A stretch of 64,000 nucleotides of DNA from Nemophila menziesii (lineage: Eukaryota > Streptophyta > Magnoliopsida > Boraginales > Hydrophyllaceae). The notes beneath the pieces are model-generated. The model was not told where the DNA came from. It searched no databases and saw nothing but the letters and a program-made list of their open reading frames with translations. Position 1 is the first letter of the stretch. Every line of letters begins with the position of its first letter. The stretch lies in NCBI GenBank assembly GCA_029959085.1, contig JARWIR010000047.1, positions 4,092,001 to 4,156,000 on the forward strand, in the 5' to 3' direction. Below are positions 12,264 through 23,713 of the stretch, piece by piece. Both the position numbers and the translations under genes were made by a program.

Positions 12264-12272
12264 TAAAAAATA
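12264..12272 (+). repeat. Right 9-bp target site duplication of the MULE
   Basis: TAAAAAATA, an exact match to 5052-5060. Confidence 0.85.
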
Positions 12273-12404
12273 ATCACGTTTTTTTCCAAACTTGCGATTG
12301 AAATGAAAAGAGAATTAATTAAAAAGTGCGATTTTGTTGTATTTTAGTTAGAGAAATTTGAGAAGATTTTGAGAGGTTTTTGGAGTTTCTTAGGGATAAA
12401 CGGT

Positions 12405-12413
12405 TATATATAT

Positions 12414-12446
<33 letters not shown>

Positions 12447-12447
12447 C
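12405..12447 (+). repeat. TA/CA/GA microsatellite
   Basis: A compound run of TA, then CA, then GA dinucleotides, just upstream of the SNX2 remnant. Copy 2 has a related but interrupted GA run at about 53593-53632. Confidence 0.9.
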
Positions 12448-12601
12448 GCTACCTCACTTTTAAAAGTGAGCTAGCCTCTTTTAATATATAAAAAAAGAAA
12501 AGAAAAAGAAAACAAGTTGAATAATAAACAAAGATCTCATAGTTGTTGGAAGAAACCCAACCAACTGCCACTATCCAACCCATGCATCCATATCACAGAT
12601 T

Positions 12602-13250
12602 ATGTCTTGTTGTCATTCTCTCAACACAACGATACAACAAAATGAATTTGTCGAGCAAAGGAGGGTTGCTTTAGAGAAGTATATTAGGAGATTAGGGGAG
12701 CATCCATTGATAAATAAGAGTGAGGAGTTGATAGTTTGTTTTTACTGCACAAGGGAAGCTTCCATTGTTAAGGACATCAAGTATGTTAGATGAAGCCGTG
12801 AAGCTCAGAATCGGCTATTTGGAGAGGGTCATAAATGAGGGGTTGATTTGAATGATGTAGCTAAAGGAGGTAGGGATTTGTTAAGGATTTTTAAAGAGTT
12901 ATAGCAGTCTATTACAGGGAATGAATCCCTAGATAGTGGAAGAGGATAAGGATTTCTTGGAGAAGAAAGACAAGTTACAAGATTTCATGCACCAAATTAG
13001 CAATATGTCTCAACAGGTTTGAATTATTCTTAATTATATATAGATGAACAAGTTCATCTATGAAAAATGTTTGATTACTCTGATTTGTTTAGGCTGAAGC
13101 ACTTGTAAAATACCAACAAGACATAGGGGAAGATAGCATGACAATTGGGTTTAGCCTTTGTGAAGCCGACAAAGTTCTTTATGAGTCACAAAGAAGACGC
13201 GCTGGAGATATAAAAAATATGGCAACTGCTTCTGTCAAGGAAATGATAAT
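12602..13250 (+). pseudogene. SNX2: Sorting nexin 2 (SNX2) pseudogene fragment, copy 1
   Basis: The opening segment reads EFVEQRRVALEKYIRRLGEH followed by PLINKSEEL, which matches the end of the PX domain of plant sorting nexin 2, a membrane-binding retromer-associated protein of endosomes. After frame breaks it continues as LFGEGHK, AKGGRDLLRIFKEL (12860-12902), EEDKDFLEKKDKLQDFMHQI (about 12940-13000), and then EALVKYQQDIGED and SQRRRAGDIKNMATASVK to about 13240. A 76-bp intron with GT/AG borders (13017-13092) is still present, so this is a DNA-level copy and not a retrocopy. The PX start, the rest of the BAR domain and the C-terminus are missing. Stops and frameshifts make it a pseudogene. 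The same fragment sits at 53783-54440 in copy 2. Confidence 0.85.
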
Positions 13251-13394
13251 TATATTGCAAATCACATTCCTTAAAATATCTAGTTCCTCTTGAATTACAT
13301 ATGCTAGATTACTTTACCTCTGTCCTAGTGTAGATGGACGAGTTTATATATATAAAATTATCGAAGGTCTAGATGAAGAAGACAAGGTCGTCCA

Positions 13395-14215
13395 TCTACT
13401 TTCGGTAAAACCTGTGGGTCATGGGTCTATACCTGGCCTTAAATTTAGCAAAATTCGCGGAGTCGAACCTATACCGGACTTTTATGTTGGTAAAACTCGC
13501 TCGATCCAACCCGACCCGCCATTCATATAAATATAAATATAAATATATTCATTTTATGATATATATTATGTATATTATATAATCTTTAACTTATTTATAT
13601 TATTATTTGATTATTTAAAGGAATTTCAAAAAAATTGTCAAATTATTTTTTGTACAACTAAAAATAGTGTCAAATAATTATATTGTTTGTATAAGTGTTC
13701 CACTTTCATCGGTATGACTTTTACCTACACTAGAATACAATATTACACTAATACAAAATTTTAACTAATATAATTTGTACATGATAAATAGTATTATTTC
13801 AATGTAATTGTCTATTCTATGATATAATAAATTATAAAAGTATTATGAATTTTTCTACGATAAACCTGAATATTTATTTTTTACTATTTTCTAAACACTA
13901 ATTATTTATACAAATATATTCAAAATTACTTGTGTTGTTTCTCATGATTTGACAAAATAAAATTAGATAATAATAATATAATATACAAAAATCATTTAAT
14001 ACAAAACTAAAATTAATTAATCACAAATTTGTAGGTATCAAAAATATTTAAAGAACGCCACGCCAAAAGCCCGAACCCTCTAACGCATAAATTCACCGAT
14101 TAAAACCTACCAATAATCCGCTAGATCGAGCCTTGAAAAGATGGGTCCGCCACTAGAGGGGATCATATTAAACCTTGCCAAAACCCGCGGATTTTAGACC
14201 CGCGCACACCTCTAT
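13395..14215. mobile_element. Possible non-autonomous hAT-like remnant
   Basis: The right end, read inward on the minus strand, is TAGAGGTGTGCGCGGGTCTA followed by GC-rich words such as CCGCGGGTTTTGG. The left end has comparable words (AAACCTGTGGGTCATGGG). Many plant hAT-like non-autonomous elements end in (T/C)AGGGGTGTGC followed by GGGTC-rich subterminal repeats. The interior is AT-rich with no coding sequence. I could not find an 8-bp target duplication, so the limits and class are tentative. Confidence 0.35.
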
Positions 14216-14311
14216 TTGAAACTAATTTTTAATATGTCTTTTTACCGAAAATCAACTTAAATACAGGCTTGATGAACAACGATAAAATTTATTGTCGTGC
14301 TCTATATTCTG

Positions 14312-14360
14312 TACTTCAGTTTACTTCAGTTTACTTCAGTTTACTTCAGTTTACTTCATT
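14312..14360 (+). repeat. 10-bp tandem repeat (TTACTTCAGT), about five units
   Basis: Four near-perfect copies followed by one variant (TTACTTCATT). It lies between the hAT-like remnant and the 3' end of the MADS gene. Confidence 0.92.
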
Positions 14361-14717
14361 TTGGGGAAACCCTAGTCTCTATTAAATTTTGAGTTATATT
14401 TACTACAACCCTTAATGATAAATCTTATTTATTTTATCTGACATAGTACACTTGACTTGATTAATTTATTTTCTTTTTAAAATATTCACAAGGTAAATAT
14501 TGGTTTTATAAATTGTCTTCTTTAACGAGGTATTTAACAGAAAAAATGAAGCTTGGAATGTAAGCAATGAGTACATAAGTTGATATGTATCGAAAGAAAC
14601 CAATACCAGAGTTGTAGATTCGCAAGTATAAAAATTAATACAAAACTTATCAAATATAATATATCAATGATAAATTAGTAGTCTGAAAAATAAAATTGCA
14701 TTACATTCAGATGTCGA

Positions 14718-15397
14718 TTAAGGATTGGTAGGTCCCTGGTTATCACAATCGGAACCAAATTTTAGAAGGGCCTCCTCCCACCCTAATGTTGGTTGTAGAT
14801 CCGACTTTGGCATGATCTCCATGCTTCCCTCGGGTACACTTGTAGGTACTTCAGACCCAATTGCCTTTGCATTGCTACCCTCGCAAACTAAAACTTCACT
14901 TACAACTCTTGTTTGGGAAATGCTCTCCTTTTTTAGAACATCAATGCGCATACTGATTTCTATCATGTTTTGATTAAGCACGTAACTAAGATCATTTAGA
15001 TCCCACACATTTGAAATATTTAAAGATTCTCCAGCCAAGCAATTGCTGATGATATGACCAATCTCCATTGTGCGGTTATTTTTTTCATCTTCTGAAGTAT
15101 TTCATGGGTTTTCTCAAACCTTTTCTGAGTAAAAGTCTCTTGATTCAGTATATTCCTATTTTGCTTACATTCCGACATCCTGCTAAACCTTTCTAGAACC
15201 TCTTGGACCCCCTCGTGGGATGGCCAGACAACAGGTCCGTGGTCGAAGGGACTATCAATTATAGCACATGCTTGGACTCCGCACAAAACCGATAGTTCTT
15301 GTACTTTCTTAAGTAAACCTTTCTTTCTCTTTTTGAAACAAGTCTTGCGCTGAGAAGTGTTTTGAACTAAGGCAAGAGTGGTCTTCTTTTTTGCCAT
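14718..15397 (-). pseudogene. Type I (M-gamma-like) MADS-box gene, broken by a 1-base indel
   Basis: The gene starts at 15397 on the minus strand. Residues 1-60 form a type I MADS DNA-binding domain with variant sequence: MAKKKTTLALVQ, then RKTCFKKRKKGLLKKVQELS, then VLCGVQACAII. This is followed by VVWPSHEGVQEVLERFSRM, typical of the AGL80/PHERES group, and then by the coiled-coil-like region. The first frame runs to 15020. The family-like continuation (HIISNCLAGESLNI, then WDLNDLSYVLNQNMIEISMR) lies in another frame, 15068-14718. The frames part at a run of seven A (minus strand, near 15080), where one extra base would reconnect them. The intact length would be about 226 residues, normal for this intronless group. 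The domain start has KKTTL where most members have KKVKL. It may be a recent pseudogene or an assembly error. M-gamma MADS proteins act as transcription factors in the female gametophyte and endosperm. Confidence 0.82.
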
Positions 15398-15462
15398 GGT
15401 TTGGGAGTAGTTAGCAAGAGAGGAAGCTAAATAGTGGGATATTTTGTACTCGCGATAGTTTG

Positions 15463-15472
15463 TTATATATAG
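15463..15472 (-). promoter_or_regulatory. TATA box of the MADS-box gene
   Basis: CTATATATAA on the minus strand lies about 65-75 bases upstream of the start codon at 15397. That leaves a short leader of roughly 35-45 bases if transcription starts about 30 bases downstream. The match to the plant TATA consensus is good and the position is sensible. Confidence 0.6.
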
Positions 15473-16271
15473 TGATTTTGGATCTCTAATAGTTGGTACT
15501 ATCTAATATCTATTGAGTTTGAGTAAGAAATCTTTGACCTTTTTTTATTAAAATAAAATTAAATTAAATTATAATGGAATCGAATAAGTCTAATATAGAA
15601 AGTATATATTATTTTCAATTATTTAACTTTATTTATATTGTATAGTGATTTTTAATTTCCAAATCAAATACACACTTTTTAAAAATATTTTGAAAAAGTG
15701 AAATAATTAATTATAATAGAGCTTTTGTAATTTGTCAAATACATAAATGGCAGATGGTAAAAGTATACGATCTTTTTTCGAATTCTGTCAAGTTAAAAAT
15801 AGAAATGTATTATGAATTGTATATGAAAAAAATAAATTAAATAGGAAGATAAATATGTAAGATGAGATATGTAATTATTATTTCAAATTTGTTAGGTGAT
15901 ATTTTTAGATGAAAGGATAATTGTCACATTATAGCTATGTATTAGAAAATTACTAAGGAATTTTAATCACAGTATACAAATGGGTTTGTCGCATATAAAT
16001 AACCTATAAATAATTAAGACAAATTTAAAAATTTAATTAAGACGGATATAAGGAGAGTTATGGAAATTGCAACCGTATTGATTATCCCAAACAAATGTAT
16101 AAAAAGAGTAAACAAACCTTGTCTGAGTTTATATATTTAGAATTAAAAACCTAAATAATATATTAATTTTAGTTTTTTTTAACTAATCATGTATTTAATA
16201 AACAAGTTTGAAAATAAAATTAGATGAGAAAAAATATTAAAATAAAAAATTATTCATAGAAGTATTATTAT

Positions 16272-18420
16272 AATAAAATAGAATAATTCTACAAATAAAT
16301 AAGAGAAGATAAGAAAATAAAAATTTATATCTGACTATTTTGCATAAAGTTTATTTGAAAATTGATCCAAAAGTATTATTTAAAAAAGAATCTATAAATA
16401 TTTAGAAAATTTAGTTAGGCGTCCTAACAATCTGTATTATTTGTAAATACTAATCATATTAAAAGATATGGAAAATGAAATACATAAATTTTAAAATTTT
16501 GTTATAACATAAATAATACAACACAAATAGGGAAAAAACCATAGCAAAACCACATATACTAGGCAAATAATAGATATATTTATCTTAACTGTATTTTGGT
16601 TCTTGCCTTAATCTGATTCTTCTGATTGATTGGTAATGGCGACAGATTTGGTGAACCTATGTTAGATCGATGAATTTCTATGGCAATTTTGATGGTAAAC
16701 TCTCCAAAATGATTACTGTGGTTGTGGTTGCAAACAATATTTGGGTATATGATGCAATATGTGAGGGATAATATTATAAATAATATTTGAGAGCAAAAGA
16801 AAATGGCATGCTGGTTATGGTCCAGTGAGAAAGTTATGATGAATGTTGGAATATGTAAAATGAGATGCAGGCGGCAAGTGAATTTGGTTTATGTTAAGAG
16901 ATTGTTTTTAGGTTAAGGGGTATTTTTTATTTTTATATTGATATCTAGATAAATTTATATTAGGATATATATCGCAAACAATCCTTATTTTCGTCTTAAG
17001 TGAGAAGTTCCCACTTTATCTTTACAAATGAACCTTTTAACTCTTATATTGTTTATAGATGGTCAACATTAGCCTTTTAACCATTTTATATTAGATTGAT
17101 GTTTAGTTTAGATACGTTCGTTGTTGAGTTGATTATTTTGTTTAAACAATTGAGGGTAACATATCATCTAACCCTTAACTTATATATATATTTACTTTTC
17201 TTTTCTTTTTAATAATATTATTCTTCCTTTAAAACACCACCAGTATGTCTTTCTCCACCAATATTATGGTCACTACCGCTCAACCAAAATCAATTTGAAC
17301 ACCAAACTTTGGTAGCAAACCGATTAAATGAAAAAACAAAGTTTTAAAGAACTTTTTTAACCCTTAACCAATGTGCAAATGGGAGATTTGATATGAATGG
17401 GGTTATTTGTTTGGTCTTTATATACATATATGTGATAGGTGACCTATAATTTGTTTGATTATTATTTAAATATCTTTTTATGTTTTCAATTAAACTTAGG
17501 CAAACAAAAATATTTGTTCGATAATATGGACCTTTTTTTATAGAAAATATGATTTTTGGGTTGAATAAACTAATGAAAGAGTTTGAAAACCTTGAAGGTG
17601 ATCGTAATTGGGGAGTGAAACTTCTATAATGTGGGAGATGCACCCATTTTCGTCAACAAATATGGTAGTAGCAACTTGTTTTTAGATGAGGTGCCACCAC
17701 TGATAATCAAAAAAAATTCTAACTAGCTAGTGGTCAAAGTTATAGGCTACTCTAATATTTGACATCTTCTAATAACTATCACCAGTCACTCGCCCATCAT
17801 AGTACTTGATGTATCCATTATTGTGATAGATTAATCTAGTCATGAGACATCTTTTTAGGGTTATATTGTGATTATTTGAGAGATTATTCCCTATATTTTG
17901 ACAGTTTCTTGTTTCTTGTCAAGTTTTGAAGAATTGTTACTTTTACAGTTATTTGTGCATAATTTGTGTGGTAAGTGTCATACTCTTAGGATCTTGGATG
18001 ATATTAGATCTCAAGACAAGGATAATAAGTCTATAAAAGAAGGTCAAACCCAAGTTAAAGCATTCAAGAACCAAGAATCCATTTTTATAAAGCGAGAGCA
18101 ATTGACGGTCAGATTTAAAAACTGACTTGCTGTTGTCACCATAGGCATTTGATGAAGATTCTGGAGGAGCCCTCTGGTGTTTAGATAGTACTTGAAGTTA
18201 GGAGCACATAGAAAATAATAGTTTGTGAATAAAGCTGAATTGAAGAATATATTAAAGTTGTAGCTCTTGTGGCTCGAACTAGTCAACTCTACCTTGAAAA
18301 CATTTTTGGTTTGATTAGGTCACTAAAAGGGTCTCATAACCAATAAAACATAATTGGGCCTCTAAATATCAGTTTTTATAATTAGAATATAGTACTTGTT
18401 CAATCCTTAGTTATTTGAAG
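16272..18420. other. Duplicated stretch with an unrecognised conserved core (copy 1)
   Basis: This stretch matches 54565-56560 of copy 2. Most is AT-rich. The blocks at 17230-17330, 17530-17650 and 17880-18290 are better conserved. They hold short open frames, such as 17898-18125 (75 residues, SCFLSSFEELLLLQLFVHNL near its start) and its partner at 56051-56308. Differences between the copies include stops and indels, so there is no clear sign of protein-level selection. I do not recognise a domain. It may be the internal or U3 part of the old LTR that follows, or the remnant of a gene. Confidence 0.5.
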
Positions 18421-19122
18421 TCAATCACATGCTTGGAGAAGAAAGGAATATAAGTTGGAGCCCTACTGCGCCACTTCTACACCATTTTATCTTCAATATT
18501 AAGATAAATTTTATTAGTTTCTTGTCTTAAACATGATTCTAATCATTTTACTAGTTAGTTTTATTTCTTGAATAATGAACTAAATTCCTTGTAGCTTGAG
18601 TTGCTTTATGTATGAAACTTGATTGACAATTCATTCGTTCTTAATGTTACTTTGTACATTTTAATTTAATTGAATTGGGTTTATTATTTTGTTGCATATG
18701 AATTGATTTAATTTATGATTTCTATTACTTTATCAACTATAAATTGACTTTAGTATCTTGTATTGTCACCTTGGCTGGGGGTTTAGGAACAAAATTGGTT
18801 CATATTCGTCTATTGTGCGATAGTGATCCTAATGGGCTTGCCTAACCGGATAATCACATAGGTAAGTACTTTGTAGCGCTGAGATTTTGCGTAGAGGACT
18901 CTAGTAATAGTTAGGCAGCCTTGTAAGCTTCACTTCCCTGGCGATAATTATATTTTAGAGCCCCGATTAGTAAACAATTACCTGGAATTCACCCTTATAT
19001 TAAAAACAATCATTGTCACGATAGGGTATTATTTGCAACTTGAGCTATATCTCTCACATCTATTCTTCATATTTATTTACTTGCTTTATTTGTTAATTAA
19101 TCTAGTTTAATTCTTGCAACGT
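18420..19122 (+). mobile_element. Old LTR remnant (LTR-F), left part, copy 1
   Basis: The order of motifs resembles the U5 part of the Athila/Tat LTRs in this window: TTCTTGTCTTAAACATG, a CTTGAGTTGCTTTATG block, GGGGGTTTAGGAAC, TAATCACATAGG, and AATTCACCCTTATATT. Element A is inserted into it, and the remnant resumes at 39775. The copy 2 counterpart (56560-57420) is uninterrupted. Confidence 0.6.
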
Positions 19123-20660
19123 TGGTGTCGGCTAGGGTGTGATAAAATAATAGATAAATAAGATGCAGATAAACTACCTAACCGAGCATGGTACTCACTA
19201 CAAGTATCACAGGCGGTACACAAGTTTTAATGATAAGTAGAATTCGTTCCTCAAAGACTACGAAACTTAAAGAGAACTTACGCAATATCAAGTGCAAAAA
19301 AGAAAGCTAGATGAATAATATGATGTAAATAAAAGACTATTAGAACTTTTGTTTGGGTTTTAGATAAGAACAATTAACTAAATATAATAAAGACATAAAA
19401 TAAATAAAGAGAAAAACAGATAGTATGAGAGTTTAGCTATGGATCTAGCATGTAATCCCCACTAGACTTGTTTATTCTAATCATGTAAGGGAGAATTATG
19501 TGATATGCAATACCAATGGTTTTATAATCCTCCTAACTCCCTTCCGGGTGGACTTATGTGGCGACCTAACAATTACCAGAGGACTTGGATAAGGGTACCC
19601 TACAATAATGATCGGTGATTAAATCTCAAACCTTTATGACTATCTAATTAGGCAAGCCCTTCCAGATCACTACCGCACACTAGACATTTATTTTTTGTTT
19701 CAATAATTAGTCACCCCTTCCGGGTGACCATCTAACTACTATTAAGGTAATCCTATACACGTGCACTAGCACGAACTACAGACAATAAATCAAAACACAT
19801 AAAACAGAGAATAAAACACTAATATCAATTTAAATGCGAACATCCCATATTAAAATAGATTTAAAACTAAGTATAGGGTTCATACCATATGCTAATCTCA
19901 AGTTAAAATAGAATTAGTTCGTACTAGAGAAAGAAAAGAAAACAATTACAAATTTGAAGGACTGGAAAGGCATGATTTGTTGTCCAACTCCTTCTAAACT
20001 TCTCTTCTCTTGTTGTAAGCTTCTTCTTGGCTTAAAGGCTGGTCAATGATGTGTTTTTAATGATAAGAGGGTGTATTTATAGGGGTTTCCAAATCCTAAT
20101 TCGAAATCTTGGAGTAGAGAGCAAGTAATTGGACTCTTTTCCAAATCAAATTCGTTTCCTAAAATACATGAGAAGGGAAAAACTGTCATTGTCTTGTTTT
20201 GGTCATACCTCACTCGTTATTGCTCCGATTTTCGCCTACTTTATATCGAAACGACCGCGTCAAAAAGATTTACATGTTTGTTTTGGACCGCTCCTCCAAA
20301 TTCTTAGCCTATTTTATGTTACTTGAACTTAAGTAGACGTGGCTACATAATTTTAGATTTACTTGACAATTTTTCCTATACTATTTATCTCTACTTCCTT
20401 TTATATCCAATTTCTATCCATATCTTCTTTCCTTATCTCTTTAGAATTAATTTGGAATCTAATTGATTTCCATATATCTTTAAAGTTTCACATTAACACA
20501 CAATTTAAACCAGATATGCTCTAAAATTAATAAATCATTAAATCAAGACAAGGAATAGGAAAATATCACAATATGAATAAAAATATTTAATTAATTTCTC
20601 AAATACACCAAAAATGATGTCTCCAACCTAGATTATTATATCAAAAATAGGAAGATATCA
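19123..20660 (-). repeat. 3' LTR of element A
   Basis: 1,538 bp. Read on the minus strand it begins TGATATCTTCC at 20660 and ends CCGACACCA at 19123. It has the promoter core CTATAAATACACCC (20069-20082) and matches the 5' LTR at 38273-39774 throughout, with roughly one difference in ten bases by eye. Confidence 0.88.
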
Positions 20661-22080
20661 AGAGTCCCAACTTAAAGTTGTATCGTCCCGATACAATAAG
20701 ATAAGAAGAGTAGGTTAGTCTAATAATAAATAGAGAAGAAGAAGAAGACTAGAAAACAATGAATAATCCTTGAGTATAATTTTTAAAAAGTCTCATGTAG
20801 TAATGCTACAAAAATAATGCACACATATTCTTAGTATACACATAATCAACAATCCATAAATTCAAGTTTAGATTAATATCGCAATGCCAGAAGGAGAGGT
20901 TTTCAACTCAGTTCATGTTAACGGCTGTAGGGTGATCATAGGTCCTAATTTAGTATCCAATGGTCTACTCATTTATGCCCTAATTGTTCCATTTTTCCTC
21001 CACCAAGTAGCAAGAAATCCTAAGTTCTTTACGGTTATAACGCGGCTTAGGGGCGGTATGGTATATTTGGATAATGAAAAGTGAGATTTTGGCTCCCTCC
21101 GCACATTACATCAACGAATGGCCCTAGAACTTGAGCTTCACTCGAAGATGTTCTCACTCAACCCAATTTTTGATACTTTTATTTGCATCCCTAAATAACC
21201 CAAATAAAACCTTTTATGATTATTACATAACAATTCTACTTTGCCGGTCCAACTTTTTCAATCTTTTCATATATCTTTTTTTTTCTTTTGATAGCTAGTT
21301 ATGACTCTCTTTTTAATGTGAGATATCATGCTACTTCTTCTCATAATTTTTTCTTTTCATAACTTTTTTTTATTTACTTTTACACCGACAAAGGGTTACA
21401 ATATAATAAACTCATCAACATCAATGTTTTCCAATGATGAAACCCACCATCCCAAACTCAAGCTTTAAAACAACTTGTCTCGGGTTTTGCGATTCAAGTG
21501 CGGGTCATATGGATAAGTCCCATAAAGTAAGGGGTCTGGCTTGTAATATGGCTAATAAAAGGCTTTAGAAAGGCTCAAAGGGGCTAAGATGGATAATAAC
21601 AATACAATAAAAGGGTGAGAAAACTAAAGAGGCTTCAAGTGGCTTCAATATGAAAGAACTACCTTATTTATTTTTTTAACTACCAGATTTTGTTACTTTT
21701 TCACTATTAGGTCATAGATAAATGGTTTTTCAGCTAATTTCAAACCTCACACTCTACACACCAATTAACTCTCCCTGATTTCCAACTTGACACTTCATAC
21801 GCATTGCTTATTAATCTTCCCTATCTTTTACTTCCTGTCGTCATACATGCATACTAAACATATTTGTGACACCGTTCAAAAAAACACTACTTATTATCAT
21901 TGACTTAATTAAGCATGCTCAATAGGTACATTCACCATATTCTATCCCAATTTAACCCTAAAATTTTTAAATTTTATGTAAAAACAAAAAGGAGGATGAG
22001 GACAACGAATCCCCACCTCCAACTCAAAAGTGAGTCGTGTCCCAACGACTTGAAAAAGACTCAATAAAGCAATAAAATTT
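20661..22080 (-). other. 3' untranslated part of element A, with polypurine tract
   Basis: AGTTGGGACTCT on the minus strand (about 20661-20672) directly precedes the 3' LTR and is the likely polypurine tract. The rest matches the region 34050-35513 of element B, including a shared GGACCGGCAAAGT block near 21240-21255. It holds no gene. Near 22031-22047 lies a decayed version of the hairpin found in B at 34051-34070. Confidence 0.65.
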
Positions 22081-22101
22081 AAACTAAACTAATGCATACA
22101 A

Positions 22102-22575
22102 TCATTTAGGAGAAAAATTAGAATGGGGTTCCTTTCCATAAAGCATCTCTTGCAATTCCTCTTTTGAAGGAGAACCATTATCTATGTCCAATTTATCTGT
22201 TATCATGTTCATCACACGATCCACCCTCAAAATTTCATTCCAGCAGTTGTTGAAATATCTTTTTAAACTATCAATCTCTTCTATCAATCTAACTCCTCAT
22301 CCTGGTGGAGTGAATACACTTTTTGAATTTTCATTAAGATTTGAAGATGAACCTTGATCTTGGACTGGTGTCTTTGCTTTAGGCCTTGGTGGTACACTTA
22401 TTCTAGCTGTGAATTTTCTTCGTAGTGGTATTGATGTTGCCTAAATCTTTGGCTTCTTTTCAATAGGCTCATCAAGATCAATGGCCTTTCCTTTTGTAGC
22501 TCCGGGCAATTTTTTGTTTTTCCCTAAGATTGAACACTTCTTCTTGTAATCCATAGAATCCGTTTTGTTTGTCAT
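22102..22575 (-). pseudogene. Extra 3' ORF (ORF3) of element A, broken
   Basis: The frame starts MTNKTDSMDYKKKC at 22575 and matches the 153-residue ORF of element B at 33533 over most of its length. Both share DYK-KC, LGKNKK, a central PVQDQGSSS block, and an acidic end (IDNGSPSKEELQEMLYG against IDNNSSSSEEDMMDLYG). Stops interrupt the middle. The function is unknown. It lies after the integrase tail in the sense orientation, the place where some Athila elements carry an env-like gene, but I see no signal peptide or membrane segment. Confidence 0.6.
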
Positions 22576-22959
22576 CTTTGATTAGCCCACAACTCAAGTT
22601 ACAATAAGTATAGAATAAAGTTATGAAAGTTTGGTGTGGCTTGAAGTTTTTGCTTGGACGTATGATTATCAATGGCAGAAGAAGGTTTTCTTGATCTGTT
22701 CTTGGAAGAACACTTGAAAGCTTGATGATTTGTTGGTTTTTTATGGTGTGGTGTAAAGGATTTGATGAAGAAGATGTGTTTATGAAAGATGCAGGATAGA
22801 TTTGGTGATATTGTTATGTTTATGTGAAGGTTTAATTAAGATTCAAGGAATTTTTAAAGGGTTTGGGTCTGAAATCGTTTTTATTTTACCTCAAAATCAG
22901 GTTTCTCCACTCCATTAGATAGATCTCCAAAAAATGTGATATAGACTCGAGAAAAAGTA

Positions 22960-23265
22960 AATTCTGACCTCCGAGCACAAAGTTATGGCCTTTTGAAGTT
23001 TTCCATACCGTGGTGCGTAACTGAAGATACGGTTTTGCTAACATCACCTCGGCTTTGACCCTAATTCCGTGACCGTCTCAACGGTTTTTGGGTTGACCGG
23101 TAGGTCGGTCAACTGAACGGTAATGCCAGTCAACTTTTTTTCAGACCGTTGTGCCACAGTTTCGGTACTCCTTCTTGGTAATACACCTAATTTCCATACC
23201 GTCACCACGGTTTTTTGCTCGTTGCTATATCGGGCATTTCGGCCGGTATGCCGGTCCAATGGTCA
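22960..23265 (-). repeat. Palindrome-rich GC island of element A
   Basis: On the minus strand this stretch contains CCGGCATACCGGCC, AAAACCGTGGTGACGGT, and ACCGACCTACCGGTCAACC, all short inverted repeats built on CCGGT/ACCGG and CCGT/ACGG. It occupies the same place as the CGGTATACCG repeats of element B (32910-33173), with related design but a different sequence. A short ORF across it (23044-23259) is a by-product of the composition. Confidence 0.65.
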
Positions 23266-23487
23266 GAATTTTCCAAATTTTTCTTATTTGACCCTAAACT
23301 CGTTTCCTGCACATATAATACACTACCTTTCTCTCCTATTAGCTTGTAAACACATTAAAAATATACATTAACTTAGGATTATACACTACAAAACATAAAA
23401 CTAACTAAAAAGTAATTAAAACAAGGGGTGTCTCCCTCGAGCACTTTTGTTTAACGTCCTTTAGAGTTAGACGTGTTACCTCGGTGA

Positions 23488-23670
23488 TCATACATGAACA
23501 TCACCACCCCAGCAATGAGTAATTTTATTAATATTTGGCACGTGAAATTTGAATCCCATTCCTTTCACCCCTACAAAATTATCAGATCTATTCTTTGTAA
23601 CCATGAATTGTCCCATCCAAGAGTTATTGGGTGTACGTGCACTTTGTGGTAACTCGATATGATATAACAC
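23488..23670 (-). pseudogene. Integrase C-terminal tail of element A
   Basis: The last part of the frame (NNSWMGQFMV, then FKFHVPNINKITHCWGG) matches the end of the Athila pol polyprotein and the tail at 32540-32686 in element B (SSWQGPFKV, then CRVANIDDLTHCWGG). It is separated from the gag/protease linker by only about 45 bases. Thus nearly all of pol, including the protease, is missing here. Confidence 0.7.
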
Positions 23671-23713
23671 TACACTATTATGACAATCTAATCAATTCCT
23701 CAGTTTCTAAACT

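Larger units (their letters stand above)
13368..16271. other. 2.9 kb segment present only in duplication copy 1
   Basis: Copy 2 joins the equivalents of 13367 and 16272 directly, at about 54564/54565. The segment holds a possible hAT-like remnant, a 10-bp tandem repeat, the MADS-box gene and AT-rich DNA (15473-16271, nothing seen). I find no terminal inverted repeats or target duplication at its limits. A deletion from copy 2 is therefore as likely as an insertion into copy 1. Confidence 0.7.

Noticed and set aside
14725..14973. Plus-strand open frame opposite the MADS gene
   Set aside because: It is antisense to the conserved MADS C-terminal part and has no recognisable domain.
23044..23259. 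Arg/Thr-rich open frame in the GC island of element A
   Set aside because: It lies wholly in palindromic untranslated sequence, with open frames on both strands caused by base composition.
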